Numbered from the stretch's first letter, positions 18,201 through 27,180 are shown. The stretch is DNA of 64,000 nucleotides from Saccharospirillum impatiens DSM 12546 (GCF_000423605.1 NZ_AUIH01000011.1:1-64000), one strand, 5' to 3'. The notes: generated by a model not told the origin, from the letters alone. A program made the numbers and translations.

Positions 18201-19942
18201 GTCAGGTCGAGCCGTTCAATTTGCACCTCGGCGTTCAGCGGTTGAGCTTGCCAGCGACCGGCAATGCTCACAGAGCCACTGGCCACCGGATCCGTCGCGG
18301 TGCCTTGCCACTGCAACTGGCCACTCAGCCCCCAGTCCTGCTCGACCGGCAACTCGACTCCGGCGACAGCCAGCCAACTTGAACGAATGTCGATCAGTTC
18401 TGTCGTCGCTTCCAGTTGCAGGGAATCCAGTTGCAACCGGCCCGTTGCTTTCAAATCGCCCGCTTCAGTTGCAACATCCAGCGTATTCAGTTCAACCTGT
18501 TCGCGGCTCGCGGTCAGATCGGCCGTCACTTCAAACGAAGTCTGTTCATAGCTACCGCGGGTATCGGTTTGACCGGCAAATTGCGGTGCAGTAAAGGTGC
18601 CGGTGAGTCGTCCCTGGCCAGCACTGTCGACAGCCAATGCCTCGGGCCATGCCGGTACCCAGGGTTGCCAGCGACTCTGATTCACCCCCTGCCAGGACAA
18701 CGACAGGTCCATCGTTTGCGCATCCCACTGCACGGACCCGGAAGTCTCTAGCTGTGCATCGCCCCAGCGCAACTGCGCCGATTCGAGCTCTACCCCACCA
18801 ACACTCGCCTGGCTTTGGGTGGTTACGCTCAAAGGGTCGCCGCGCAAGGTGCCGTCCAATTCAGCGGTGCCGTCAAACCGTGGCTGCTGCCAGCCGCCAC
18901 TGAACTTACCGGCAACCGAGACCTCACCGGTCAAGTCGGAGACGGGAATCAACCCGTTCAGCAAGGCCAGAGACAGTGCGTCGATGTCGATGTCCAGATT
19001 GGCGCGGCGTGGACCGATAAATCCGTTAAACAGGGCCGGTTGACCGTTGATGTCAGCCCGAAGCGGCGTCGCGTAAAACCGTGTTTCTGCGGGGCTGTAG
19101 CTGAGCTGGCCGGACACACTGAGACGGTGCTCGCGCCATGGCAGAGCGATGCGTTCAATGTCGGCCCGCCACTGGGTTTCAGCCTGGCTCAATTGCACGT
19201 CCCACTCGCCTTTAATCGGCTCGTCGAGAGGCCAGTCTATCCATTGCGCCCAGAAACCCTCGGCCGCGGCCGAGAGATCGCCGCGCACGTCCAGTGAGTT
19301 GGCCGCCTCAACGGCTACCGATACGTTGACTGCCTGAGCGTCACCCTGCGTCAGCGCCAGGGACAAACGTGCCGGCCAACTGCCCCAGTTGATATCCGCC
19401 TGGGCATCAATTGCCGTTGTCAGTGGCGGCCGGTCCGGCAGTGCCAGTTCAAATTCAGCTACCGAAAGCTGAGCCAGCTGAATCGGGGGAATGCGACCCC
19501 AGATCGCCTGCAGCTGGCCAAGCGGGTCACTCGTCGCTGATTCCCGGGGAGGAGCCTCAGCGGCTACCGCTGGCGGCACGGTCACGCGAACCTGATCGGC
19601 CGCCAACTCGTCGACCCAGACACGCCGTTGCCACAGGTACCGGGGTTGCCAGCGCAGTGATCCACCCGCGACTGACACGCTCGCACCCGCCTCACCAGCC
19701 TGAAAAAGCAACCGGTCAAACCGCAGTTGATCGAGCGTTTCCCAGCGCGCATTGTCGATGCTCAGTGTTTGCCCGGTCAGAACCGGTAGCCAGCGTTCAG
19801 CCTGGGCCAGCAAGGTCAGACGGCCGGTTTCCGTTCCCAGCAGAAACCCGAGCCCCAGCACGATAATCAGCACCAGGGTGAGCAGGGTTCCCAGTGCGAT
19901 TAACCAGGCTCTGCGCGCTACGGTCCGAATACGAATGGCCAC
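15263..19942 (-). CDS. tamB: Translocation and assembly module inner-membrane component TamB
   Basis: A 1559-residue protein with one N-terminal transmembrane anchor (about 12-35, LIALGTLLTLVLIIVLGLGF) and a very long periplasmic beta-taco region made of repeated 'sGxvxwdgq'-type strands. The C-terminal DUF490/TamB domain contains the blocks SVIRGTYTAFGKNFVIERG and LSNDELLARLLFGRS (about 1410-1500). TamB spans the periplasm with TamA, assisting outer-membrane protein insertion and, in recent work, phospholipid transport to the outer membrane. The start is GTG, overlapping the tamA stop by one base (TAGTG). The length is larger than E. coli TamB (about 1260 residues), mainly through extra central repeats. 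Confidence 0.95.
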   Translation of the reverse strand: MAIRIRTVARRAWLIALGTLLTLVLIIVLGLGFLLGTETGRLTLLAQAERWLPVLTGQTLSIDNARWETLDQLRFDRLLFQAGEAGASVSVAGGSLRWQPRYLWQRRVWVDELAADQVRVTVPPAVAAEAPPRESATSDPLGQLQAIWGRIPPIQLAQLSVAEFELALPDRPPLTTAIDAQADINWGSWPARLSLALTQGDAQAVNVSVAVEAANSLDVRGDLSAAAEGFWAQWIDWPLDEPIKGEWDVQLSQAETQWRADIERIALPWREHRLSVSGQLSYSPAETRFYATPLRADINGQPALFNGFIGPRRANLDIDIDALSLALLNGLIPVSDLTGEVSVAGKFSGGWQQPRFDGTAELDGTLRGDPLSVTTQSQASVGGVELESAQLRWGDAQLETSGSVQWDAQTMDLSLSWQGVNQSRWQPWVPAWPEALAVDSAGQGRLTGTFTAPQFAGQTDTRGSYEQTSFEVTADLTASREQVELNTLDVATEAGDLKATGRLQLDSLQLEATTELIDIRSSWLAVAGVELPVEQDWGLSGQLQWQGTATDPVASGSVSIAGRWQAQPLNAEVQIERLDLTQVQLGQSTLTLADTETEVSGQVNWQQQQVDLNARLRALRLATLRPFLPALPDMVSDLSGNTTGEISISGPWLEPAVDADLAFDGRWLDQPLTLQAAVSAQNRERWVIREARLNWSELAVRFDGDLQPFASQISGEYQVSGLTLTDTRRLPVTLPKTLDGLTGTAGASGTIEGDFTAPVVTVDAQFDGAFDETPLVLAVTVSELTPDRLTLDSLELQSGEGRLQSSGVIAFSPLSVDLEAQLSNLNWDQLTRWVPESEALAFDTLTGQTSANLSINGAWPDLALEGQVQSTGEYLNDRYELDWQGSGSLRDRLMHEARLSWGESRMQLDIENRGESVSGEISLSRVSLDRLRALGLPVNPDLTGEINGQASIAGELTDPEVDISLNAGGQWAGFIVQERDSDRWSVDLVAAGRLDDWEITQARADLGPGGNIDISGRGTRRSVDLQAQVSIPETQRWLGDATTWAGGLEGSLSVSGTPEEPAVAADLAWTSSLWPLELQVDVSTDDSQHRVKATLMEEQTQRLLIDLSTDQTPLADWAAPIYQRPFTADAELALDETALEPVLRNRPDQDFVGTIEGRLSVVGTLERPEWEGRIQLADGRYENATGGTVLSSLEAQLSANNRTLQFDLNGKDTNGGRVTLGGDVNWPEDRDAWWMPELDLAFNARNARLVRRADVDATIDGEITVTGPWRDLRVEGLVDVSPLIIQLNSLLQSGAPTLNVVREEAEEEAGSEEREASAFAPAGEWEVRLRAQRRAQIYGQGLAAELSGELDITDELASPQVGGRFSVIRGTYTAFGKNFVIERGNIQVQGSQLLLDILAVYEGPDITVNLNIQGSQDQLSLSLTSTPALSNDELLARLLFGRSIAEMSALQAVQLATALNSLRNPGGGLDVFGTTRDLLGLDALTLDSGTNEEGESGVNVQAGKYLSDRIYLEVESGVGAQQGLEGSLQFQLTPRVNAELYTRGQFGAGGINLNWKNDY

Positions 19943-21729
19943 TAGAAAGACTGCCCGAGGCTGATGTAAATTTGAAACGCAGGGTCGCTGTCGCGCCGGC
20001 TAAGGGGAAAGGCCAGATCAAAACGAATGGGGGCAAACTGGGTAAAATAACGCACCCCGAACCCGCCGCTGTAATACCAGGATTGATCTGTGGTCGGGTT
20101 CCATTCGTCACTCACACTGAGCGCATCGGTGAACACCACAGCGCCCCAGTTCTCAGACAGTTGTCCGCGCAATTCGAGGCTGCCCTGCCACCGGTGGTTA
20201 CCGCCAATATCAGCCCCCTCAAGTCCGATGGAGCGATACGGGTAACCGCGCAAGGTTCCGCCACCGCCGCCAAGCAGTTTATCCGAGGTCGGAATACGGT
20301 CCAGGTCGGCTGAGTCGTTAAAAGGCCACAACGAGGTCCACGCCAGTCGATTGGCGATCACCAGATCATCGGTCAGATCGCGAAAACTCGACCAGCCCAG
20401 AGACCCCACGTAAAACGGATCACTGGACCCATTAAGACTCCAAACCGGTTCGATCCCCACGCTGTAACGCAGACCTTTTTGTGGATTAAACTCGTTAGGC
20501 ACCGAATCGAATTCGTACGACAGTGGCAAGCGGATCAGGCTGAAGGTTTCCCATTCATCACCCACCCGTTCATCGCTGCGCCGGTAAGCGATACCATACC
20601 GGTAGGTATCGTTGCGCGAGGCGCGCCGGTCAATGGTGGCGCGACTTTCGCCAATATAGAACTCATCGTTCTCAGGTGTTTCATGGGTCAGGCTGTTGTT
20701 CCATACCAGGGTGTTTCGCGCATCCAGAAAGCCCGGCAGAGTCAACTGGATATTGCCGGTCTGGCGATCTCGCTGCAATTCTGTTCCCAACTCCAGCCAC
20801 TGCGCGCGGCCAGCGACATTGCGGTGCTCCCAACCGGCGCGCAAACCAAACCCCTGGTCGGTATCCCAACCAATACCTGCGCTGAGTGTTCTGGGTTCGC
20901 GTTGGGTCAGCTCAAACGTGACCGCAACAGAGCCATCATCCGCGCGTTGCAGTGAGCGCCGCACGGAGGAAAACAGCTGGGTTTCATAGAGGTTAATGAT
21001 CGCCTGATCAATGTTGCCACGGCTGAAACAAACGCCTGTGCGCAGCCCAGTCTGGCGGCGCAGAAACGCTTCATCTACGCCCTCCTGCCCGGTAAAAGAG
21101 ACCGTTCCCTGCGTTGAGGGGTCCGTCGCTGCTACCTGGTAGACGACCTGGCCGCCATCCTGTTCCGGCTGCAGGCGCACTTCGTGGCTGACATTCAGGG
21201 TGAAGTAACAGCTGGTTCGATCAATGATTGACTGCAGTTCAGACTGATCGGCGAGTATCGCCGAGGCGACCAAAGGCTCTCCTCCCCCGGAAGTTGGCCA
21301 GGTGTCCGGCAAGGTGACCTCAGCCCCCTGCACGCTGACACTCAGCACCTGGTAACGCGGGCCGGTATCAATGCGGTATTGAACGCGTTCCTGAACCTGG
21401 CCTTCGACCTCGCCCGGCTCTTCGATCACCCGGTGAATGATCTGGGCCTCGTAGTAACCGTTCGATTCGATCACTTGCCGCATCTGTTCGCGCTCGCCCT
21501 GGGCCAACCGACTTGCTCGGGGGTTCAAGCCCGTGGTGCGCAGGGACGACCGATAATTCTCTAGCTGGTCTCGCAGATCATTGCGCAACCCCCGGTTACC
21601 CGGCTCTACGACAATGTCGCCCCGCTTCACGGTGGGAAGTTCCTCGGCTCCAGCCGTCGCCAGTGCGGCCAGTATCAGCAAAATGCTCAGTCCCAGAGCC
21701 CGGATGCTGCAGTGTCGACGTTCTAAAAT
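19942..21729 (-). CDS. tamA: Translocation and assembly module outer-membrane component TamA
   Basis: An Omp85-family outer-membrane protein with N-terminal POTRA domains (about 40-270) and a C-terminal 16-strand barrel; LLGGGGGTLRGYPYRSIG is the conserved L6-loop region and the chain ends in Phe (ISLGQSF). The start is unusual. No ATG or GTG exists between the in-frame TAA upstream and the mature protein. The TTG at 21681 leaves only MLILAALATAG, too short for a signal peptide. An ATT at 21729, preceded by AAGGAG with 8-nt spacing, gives ILERRHCSIRALGLSILLIL as a proper basic-hydrophobic leader; CTG codons in between are alternatives. It is the promoter-proximal gene of tamA-tamB. Confidence 0.93.
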   Translation of the reverse strand: MLERRHCSIRALGLSILLILAALATAGAEELPTVKRGDIVVEPGNRGLRNDLRDQLENYRSSLRTTGLNPRASRLAQGEREQMRQVIESNGYYEAQIIHRVIEEPGEVEGQVQERVQYRIDTGPRYQVLSVSVQGAEVTLPDTWPTSGGGEPLVASAILADQSELQSIIDRTSCYFTLNVSHEVRLQPEQDGGQVVYQVAATDPSTQGTVSFTGQEGVDEAFLRRQTGLRTGVCFSRGNIDQAIINLYETQLFSSVRRSLQRADDGSVAVTFELTQREPRTLSAGIGWDTDQGFGLRAGWEHRNVAGRAQWLELGTELQRDRQTGNIQLTLPGFLDARNTLVWNNSLTHETPENDEFYIGESRATIDRRASRNDTYRYGIAYRRSDERVGDEWETFSLIRLPLSYEFDSVPNEFNPQKGLRYSVGIEPVWSLNGSSDPFYVGSLGWSSFRDLTDDLVIANRLAWTSLWPFNDSADLDRIPTSDKLLGGGGGTLRGYPYRSIGLEGADIGGNHRWQGSLELRGQLSENWGAVVFTDALSVSDEWNPTTDQSWYYSGGFGVRYFTQFAPIRFDLAFPLSRRDSDPAFQIYISLGQSF

Positions 21730-22021
21730 AGTCCTGGCTCCTTATTCAATTCGCCGGGCAAGCCGGGCTAAATATGTTGATAACCATACCCACAAGGCTA
21801 GCTTACCTGGCTGAACCCCTGCTGAAGCGGCCGAGATCCTGGCGGGACAGCCCAGCCCATATAGCTGGCCTCTCTTGATATATTCCCACAAGTAATTTCA
21901 CGCCGACTAGTTATAACTTTAAACTCATCGCCTATAGGCTACATTACCGAACCTGACACCACGCCTGAAGCCGGTACATCCACCCAATCACCGCTCTGGC
22001 CCAACCTTGCAAGGACCTTCG

Positions 22022-22303
22022 ATGAAGCGCGACAAAAAACGGGTTGAAGGCGAAGTCTGGGGTGAAGCCCACCTCGAAGACTACCTCAACTTTAGTACTT
22101 ATGATGGCACAAACCCGGATTTCCACTGCCTTTACCGGGCTTATACCCGCATGAACGAAGAAACTTTTGCCCGTTTTGTGAGCCTGTTTCGCGAGCGCGG
22201 TCGCAACGTTCACGCCACCAATCTCGAGGGCCAGTCACTGGCCAATATTCTGCAGCACCACTCTCAGGCCCAGGTCTACCTCGACATTCTGGGCCGCGAC
22301 TGA
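22022..22303 (+). CDS. PA4642-family protein
   Basis: A small cytosolic protein of 93 residues starting MKRDKKRVEGEVWGEAHLEDYL, shown here only as its first motif MKRDKKRVEGE. The basic start, followed by a domain with paired short helices ending in an ankyrin-like NLEGQSLANILQHH segment, matches the PA4642 family of gammaproteobacteria as I remember it; no function is established. ATG 22022 has AAGGA upstream. It is convergent with radA. Confidence 0.7.
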   Translation: MKRDKKRVEGEVWGEAHLEDYLNFSTYDGTNPDFHCLYRAYTRMNEETFARFVSLFRERGRNVHATNLEGQSLANILQHHSQAQVYLDILGRD

Positions 22304-22376
22304 CAAATGCCACCCGGGTCAGCGGCGACGGCTGCCGATACTCCCCGCTGAAGCTCCGGAAGCCCTCGACAGCCTG

Positions 22377-23762
22377 TTATGCATCGGCCCAGGCACTGAA
22401 CACCTCATCAAGGCGGTTCGCGCCAATCACCGTCATACCCTCGATGGGCTTTTTGGGTGCGTTGGCCTTTGGAATGATGGCTTTGCGAAAGCCGTGTTTG
22501 GCTGCCTCGGTTATCCGCTCCAGGCCATTGGGCACCGGGCGCAATTCACCGTTCAGCCCCAGCTCGCCGAAGACGACCCAGTCTTTGGGCAGGGGCTTGT
22601 CACGCAGACTGGAGACCACCGCCAGCAACGTCGCCAGATCAGCACTGGTCTCCGTCACCCGCACGCCGCCAACGACGTTCAGAAAGACATCCTGATCCCC
22701 GGTAAAAACACCACCATGACGGTTCAGGATCGCCAGTATCATCGACAATCGATTGGCGTCCAGCCCGACCGCAATGCGTCTGGGGTGGCCCATGCTGGTG
22801 CCATCGACCAGGGCTTGCAGCTCAATCAACAATGGCCGGGTGCCTTCCCAAACGACCGTTACCACCGACCCCGGTGACGATTCACTGCTCTTGTTCAGGA
22901 AAATCGAGCTGGGGTTCTTCACTTCCTTCAAGCCGACATCCAGCATGGCGAACACGCCCAACTCATTCACCGCACCGAACCGGTTTTTGATCGCACGCAG
23001 GGTTCGAAACCGGCTGTCGCCCGAGCTTTCAAGCATTACCGAGGCATCGATCATGTGCTCCAGTACCTTGGGGCCAGCCAGGCTGCCATCTTTGGTGACA
23101 TGGCCGACCAGAATCAGAACGGTTCCGGTTTGTTTGGCAAATCGTGTTAGCCAGGCGGCTGATTCCCGCACCTGAGACACACTGCCCGGAGCCGATTCAA
23201 CATCCGGCGCGTGCATCACCTGAATGGAGTCGATCACCAGAATTCGGGGCCGGGTTTCCCGGGCCGTTTCAGTAATGGCCGCCACCGAGGTCTCGGCCAG
23301 AATCGATAACGCATCCATGGGCAAATTCAACCGTTGAGCGCGCAGTGCAATCTGCTGTACCGATTCTTCGCCCGAGACATAGAGCACAGGTAATTGACGC
23401 GCCAGGTGGCAGAGCGTCTGCAACAACAGCGTCGATTTGCCAGCACCGGGGTGCCCGCCAATGAGCACCGCACTGCCACTGACCAGACCACCGCCGAGCA
23501 CCCGGTCGAACTCGCCCATTCCGGTTGGGATGCGCGCCTGCTCTTCGAGACTGACGTCCGACAACTTCTGAATCTGACTGCGACTGCCACTGAAACCACC
23601 GGCTTTGTCGTCTGTAAAATTCGGCTGTCGCGCTGCTACGCCCGTGGCCTCTCGAAATTCCTTAAGCGTGTTCCAGGCCTTGCACTCGCCGCACTGACCC
23701 TGCCATTTGGAATAGTCGGCTCCGCACTCGGAACATACAAATTGTGTTTTGCTTTTGGCCAA
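22377..23762 (-). CDS. radA: DNA repair protein RadA
   Basis: A 461-residue RecA-like ATPase that promotes branch migration during homologous recombination. The N-terminal zinc finger is CSECG...CGECKAWN (residues 10-31). Walker A is GGHPGAGKST, the RadA signature KNRFG is present (KNRFGAVNELGVF), and the C-terminal Lon-protease-like domain has WVVFGELGLNGELRPV. The length is normal for the family. It is divergent from dgt, with 127 bp between the starts. Confidence 0.96.
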   Translation of the reverse strand: MAKSKTQFVCSECGADYSKWQGQCGECKAWNTLKEFREATGVAARQPNFTDDKAGGFSGSRSQIQKLSDVSLEEQARIPTGMGEFDRVLGGGLVSGSAVLIGGHPGAGKSTLLLQTLCHLARQLPVLYVSGEESVQQIALRAQRLNLPMDALSILAETSVAAITETARETRPRILVIDSIQVMHAPDVESAPGSVSQVRESAAWLTRFAKQTGTVLILVGHVTKDGSLAGPKVLEHMIDASVMLESSGDSRFRTLRAIKNRFGAVNELGVFAMLDVGLKEVKNPSSIFLNKSSESSPGSVVTVVWEGTRPLLIELQALVDGTSMGHPRRIAVGLDANRLSMILAILNRHGGVFTGDQDVFLNVVGGVRVTETSADLATLLAVVSSLRDKPLPKDWVVFGELGLNGELRPVPNGLERITEAAKHGFRKAIIPKANAPKKPIEGMTVIGANRLDEVFSAWADA

Positions 23763-23889
23763 ACCCTTCCCTCTTTGTCGTTCGATTTAACAGCGCCTTC
23801 ATCAACGGTCACTGTCCCTGTTATAGGCGCTGTACAGCAGACGATGATACCCTATCAGCCCTCAACAACCACGCACACGGATACAACTG

Positions 23890-25221
23890 ATGGATTGGGC
23901 ACAACTGCTGACCACCGAACGCTACGGACACCAGGCTCTGGGCGCCGAAGAAGTGGGACGCAGCCACTTTCACAAAGACCACGACCGCATCGTTTTCTCC
24001 AGCGCTTTTCGCAAACTGGGCGGCAAAACCCAGGTGCACCCGTTGGCCAAAAACGACCACGTGCACAACCGGCTGATTCACAGCCTGGAAGTGGGCAGCG
24101 TCGGACGCAGCCTCGGCATTCGAGTTGGCGAACGCATTCGCAGCCAACTGCCCGACTGGATCGAGCCCGACGACCTCGGCGTCATTGTTCAAAGCGCCTG
24201 CCTGGCTCACGATATCGGCAATCCGCCGTTCGGGCACGCCGGTGAATACGCCATACAAGACTGGTTCAAGCAACCGGAAAACGCCTATTTGCTCGAACCG
24301 CTCAAGGCCACCACAAAACGCGACCTGACTCACTTTGAAGGCAACGCCCAGGGCTTTCGCATCATCGCCCAGGTCGAATACCACTTGAACCGGGGCGGCT
24401 TGCGCCTGACTCACCCCACCCTCGGCGCCAGCATCAAATACCCCTGGACCGCCGAACACGCTACCAAAAAGGGCAAGTTCAGCGTGTTCGAACCGGAGCT
24501 GGCGATCATGCAAAACCTCGCCCACAGCCTCGGTCTGCAAACCCGGGAACCCACCCGATTTCAACGCCACCCATTGAGCTATCTGATGGAAGCGGCAGAC
24601 GACATCTGTTACGCCCTGATCGATCTTGAAGACGCGGTCGAACTGCACATCATCGACTTCGAAGAAGTCAGCAAGGTGTTCATGAACATTCAGGGGGGGT
24701 CGGGGCTCGACCTCGACGATGGCGACAATGGCATTTCACCCAACCGCCAGTTAGCGGCGTTGCGCGGCAAAACCATCGGCATTATGGTCGACGCCGTGGT
24801 CGACACCTTTGTCCGGCACCAGTCGGCCATTATGAACGGAATTTTCGAAGGCGACCTGATCAGCCAGTGCCCGGACCACATTCGCAACGGCATCGCCCAG
24901 GCCAAAGCGCTGGCACACACCAAGGTGTTTCTCGATACCCAAAAAACCGAAACCGAAATCGGCGCCTATGCGGTACTCAGCACGTTGCTGCAGGCTTTCA
25001 TGACCGCCGGGTTTGAATTGCACAACAAGCAGGATTACCAGCAGTTAAGCTACCGCGCCAAACGGGTTTTCGATTTAATGGGCATGGAGGCACCGTCCGC
25101 CACCTGGTCACCGGATGAGATTTACCACCGACTGATCGATCACATCGCGGGCATGACAGACAATTACGCCAGCTACCTGGCCAGACAAATTGGCGGGCCT
25201 TCGCAGCCGCACTTTGTATAG
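23890..25221 (+). CDS. dgt: dGTP triphosphohydrolase / dNTPase
   Basis: A 443-residue HD-domain enzyme that hydrolyses dNTPs to deoxynucleoside and triphosphate. The metal-binding HD residues are in VHNRLIHSLEVG (His of the first motif, about residue 60) and LAHDIGNPPFGHAGE (His-Asp pair, about 107-108). Downstream, YLMEAADDICYALIDLEDA carries a further metal Asp. The length is closer to the short dNTPase subgroup than to E. coli Dgt (505 residues). Substrate preference (dGTP only or several dNTPs) cannot be read from the sequence. The gene is monocistronic and followed by two palindromic repeat elements. Confidence 0.93.
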   Translation: MDWAQLLTTERYGHQALGAEEVGRSHFHKDHDRIVFSSAFRKLGGKTQVHPLAKNDHVHNRLIHSLEVGSVGRSLGIRVGERIRSQLPDWIEPDDLGVIVQSACLAHDIGNPPFGHAGEYAIQDWFKQPENAYLLEPLKATTKRDLTHFEGNAQGFRIIAQVEYHLNRGGLRLTHPTLGASIKYPWTAEHATKKGKFSVFEPELAIMQNLAHSLGLQTREPTRFQRHPLSYLMEAADDICYALIDLEDAVELHIIDFEEVSKVFMNIQGGSGLDLDDGDNGISPNRQLAALRGKTIGIMVDAVVDTFVRHQSAIMNGIFEGDLISQCPDHIRNGIAQAKALAHTKVFLDTQKTETEIGAYAVLSTLLQAFMTAGFELHNKQDYQQLSYRAKRVFDLMGMEAPSATWSPDEIYHRLIDHIAGMTDNYASYLARQIGGPSQPHFV

Positions 25222-25224
25222 CGG

Positions 25225-25491
25225 CTCAAGTTTCGGAGTTCATTTTTCTGGGAGGCTGTGGCCCGCACCGGCTACCTGGGGTACCTATGCGGGGCCGGCG
25301 TGAATCCGTCCATGGCGGTCCGACGTCTCGGGCCTAGACCGCAGGATATGAATCCCATCCATGGGATTCACCCTTCGGGTTCGCTTCGCTCATGCTAAAA
25401 CGCTCCCGGCGTTTTAGTCCATGCTGCGGACTACCCCGCAGAGGTGCCACAGGCAGCCGACGCTTACACTGTGCAAACTCCGAAACTTGAG
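25225..25491 (+). repeat. Nested palindromic element 3, with outer repeats and a loop insertion
   Basis: Outer perfect 16-bp inverted repeats CTCAAGTTTCGGAGTT (25225-25240) and AACTCCGAAACTTGAG (25476-25491) enclose the usual arms (25270-25294 and 25434-25458, about four mismatches) and core. The core hairpin CCGCAG / CTGCGG is split by about 73 bp (25345-25417) that contains two more hairpins, GAATCCCATCCATGGGATTC and CTAAAACGCTCCCGGCGTTTTAG; the second is at 25394-25416. The convergent gap between dgt and qmcA holds this element and element 4. Confidence 0.85.
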
Positions 25492-25606
25492 TCTGGTTAA
25501 AGTAAGACTTGTATCTGTGGTCGTGATCTCTGGAATTGCGTTCTTCTTGCCACCCAGGAGACTAGCCTCCTACTAAAACAAGTTCAGAGGCAACCACTAA
25601 GCCAAG

Positions 25607-25717
25607 TGGCGGCTGCCGGGTAGACCTGTCCGGGGTAGTCCGCAACATGGATGTTGCGGCCTAGGCTCCAGGGACGGATTTACGCCGACCCCGGACAGGT
25701 CTACCCGGTGGCCGTCA
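25607..25717 (-). repeat. Nested palindromic element 4
   Basis: Inverted orientation. The arms pair over about 30 bp and include CCGGGTAGACCTGTCCGGGG (25617-25636) and its complement at 25689-25708. The inner hairpin is CCGCAACATGGATGTTGCGG (25640-25659), followed by CCTAG and a core ending GGATTTACGCCGACC. It lies 3' of both dgt and qmcA. Confidence 0.87.
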
Positions 25718-25747
25718 CGAACTCAAGGCACGAGCCAAAAACAACCC

Positions 25748-26680
25748 TCAACTTTTCCCGTGTTTGAGCACTTCGGCCAGGCCAGCGACGGCGCCGCCGA
25801 CGTTGGACAGTTCGGCCGGCAGGATCAGGGTGTTGTTGGTTTTGGCGAGGTTGCCGAATTCTTTGACGTATTGCTCAGCGATGCGCAGGCTCACGGCGTC
25901 TTTGCCGCCCGGTGTTTGAATCGCTTCGGCGATCTTGCGCAGGCCTTCGGCGGTGGCGATGGCGATCAGCTGAATTTCTTCGGCACGACCTTCGGCTTCG
26001 TTGATCTGCTTGAGCTTTTCACCTTCCGACAGGTTGATCACTTCCTGCTTCTGGCCTTCGGAGACGTTGATCATCGCCTGGCGCTCACCTTCAGACTTGG
26101 CAATGGCCGCACGACGCTCACGTTCGGCGCGCATTTGCTGTTCGAGCGCGTCCTTGATGCTGTTGGGCAGTTCGATGTCGGACACTTCGTAGCGCAACAC
26201 CTTGATGCCCCAGGGCGCGGCGGCTTCGTCCAGCGCGCGAACGACTTCTTCGTTGATCTTGGCGCGTTCTTCGAAGGTCTTGTCGAGGTCGGTCTGGCCG
26301 ATGACCGAACGCATGGTGGTCTGCGCCAGCTGGCTGGCTGCGTTGCGGTAGTTATCAACACCGTAACTGGCTTTGTGCGCGTCTATTACCTGAATGTACA
26401 TGACGCCATCGATGCCCACCTGAATGTTGTCTTTGGTGATACAGGCTTGCTGCGCTACGTCGATCACTTCTTCTTTCAGCGTATGGGTGTAGGCTACCTT
26501 GTCGATGAACGGAATCAACAAGTGAAAGCCCGAGTCCAGCGTGCGGGAGTATTTACCCAGACGCTCAACCACAAAGTTGCTTTTCTGCGGCACGATCCGT
26601 GCCGTCTTGAAAATTACGATGATTACGGCCAGTGCAATACCGCCGGCAAACCAACTGCCAAAATCTGAGAAAAGATCCAT
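25748..26680 (-). CDS. qmcA: SPFH/Band 7 membrane protein (QmcA-like)
   Basis: A 310-residue SPFH (stomatin/prohibitin/flotillin/HflK) protein: an N-terminal membrane anchor (about 10-28), the SPFH domain (about 30-190; IVPQKSNFVVERLGKYSRTL and YTHTLKEEVIDVAQQ are typical) and a long Ala/Glu/Arg-rich coiled coil (about 185-270) with repeated EGERQ/EGQKQ/EGEKL units. Such proteins form large membrane-associated cages that scaffold proteases or microdomains. It follows the NfeD-like gene by 41 bp on the same strand, the usual partner arrangement, which suggests a joint membrane-quality role. Confidence 0.93.
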   Translation of the reverse strand: MDLFSDFGSWFAGGIALAVIIVIFKTARIVPQKSNFVVERLGKYSRTLDSGFHLLIPFIDKVAYTHTLKEEVIDVAQQACITKDNIQVGIDGVMYIQVIDAHKASYGVDNYRNAASQLAQTTMRSVIGQTDLDKTFEERAKINEEVVRALDEAAAPWGIKVLRYEVSDIELPNSIKDALEQQMRAERERRAAIAKSEGERQAMINVSEGQKQEVINLSEGEKLKQINEAEGRAEEIQLIAIATAEGLRKIAEAIQTPGGKDAVSLRIAEQYVKEFGNLAKTNNTLILPAELSNVGGAVAGLAEVLKHGKS

Positions 26681-26721
26681 TTCTATTTCCTTTTTAAAAG
26701 TGAAGTGCGTAAAGGTTAATT

Positions 26722-27180
26722 CTATTCAGGGGAGCGTTGGGCTTTGTGTCGGGAAACAGTGAGACGAATGCCTTCATTGGCAACCACCCAGGCCACTTCC
26801 CCGGCGTGCAGATCGTCATCTGATAAGGCATCCCAGGCGACCCCGTTGAGAATCACACGGCCCGCACCCTGATCGAAGTCATGCTCTACCGTCACCCGCT
26901 CACCCAGTTCCTGCTGGAAGCTGTTTTGCGCCGATCCCCGGTCAGCGGTAGAACCGCGAAACCATTGTTGCAGCTGCTTGCGTGCAAGCACCAGACTCAG
27001 CACTGATGCCAGGCTGAATGTCAGCAATTGCATCGTGACCGATGAGATCAGTCCCAGTTGCAGCAGCAGACCGGTGACGAGCGCACCGATGCCGATAAAC
27101 ACAGCCACAATACTGGTGGCAATCAGTTCCGTCAGTATCAGGACAATGCCGGCGATAATCCAGACGAGAGCGGCACTCAT
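26722..27180 (-). CDS. NfeD-like membrane protein
   Basis: A 152-residue member of the short NfeD family: two or three transmembrane segments (about 5-75) followed by a soluble OB-fold domain (about 95-145) with GERVTVEHDFDQGAGRVILNG as its first strands (quoted in part, GERVTVEHDF). It lacks the ClpP-like protease domain of long NfeD proteins. It is the upstream gene of the nfeD-qmcA pair; NfeD OB domains are thought to bind SPFH partners. The start ATG 27180 is preceded by AAGGAGAAC. Confidence 0.88.
   Translation of the reverse strand: MSAALVWIIAGIVLILTELIATSIVAVFIGIGALVTGLLLQLGLISSVTMQLLTFSLASVLSLVLARKQLQQWFRGSTADRGSAQNSFQQELGERVTVEHDFDQGAGRVILNGVAWDALSDDDLHAGEVAWVVANEGIRLTVSRHKAQRSPE

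Noticed and set aside
25760-26668. Plus-strand frame (302 codons) opposite qmcA
   Set aside because: It mirrors the qmcA coding frame exactly; no signal, RBS or family character of its own.
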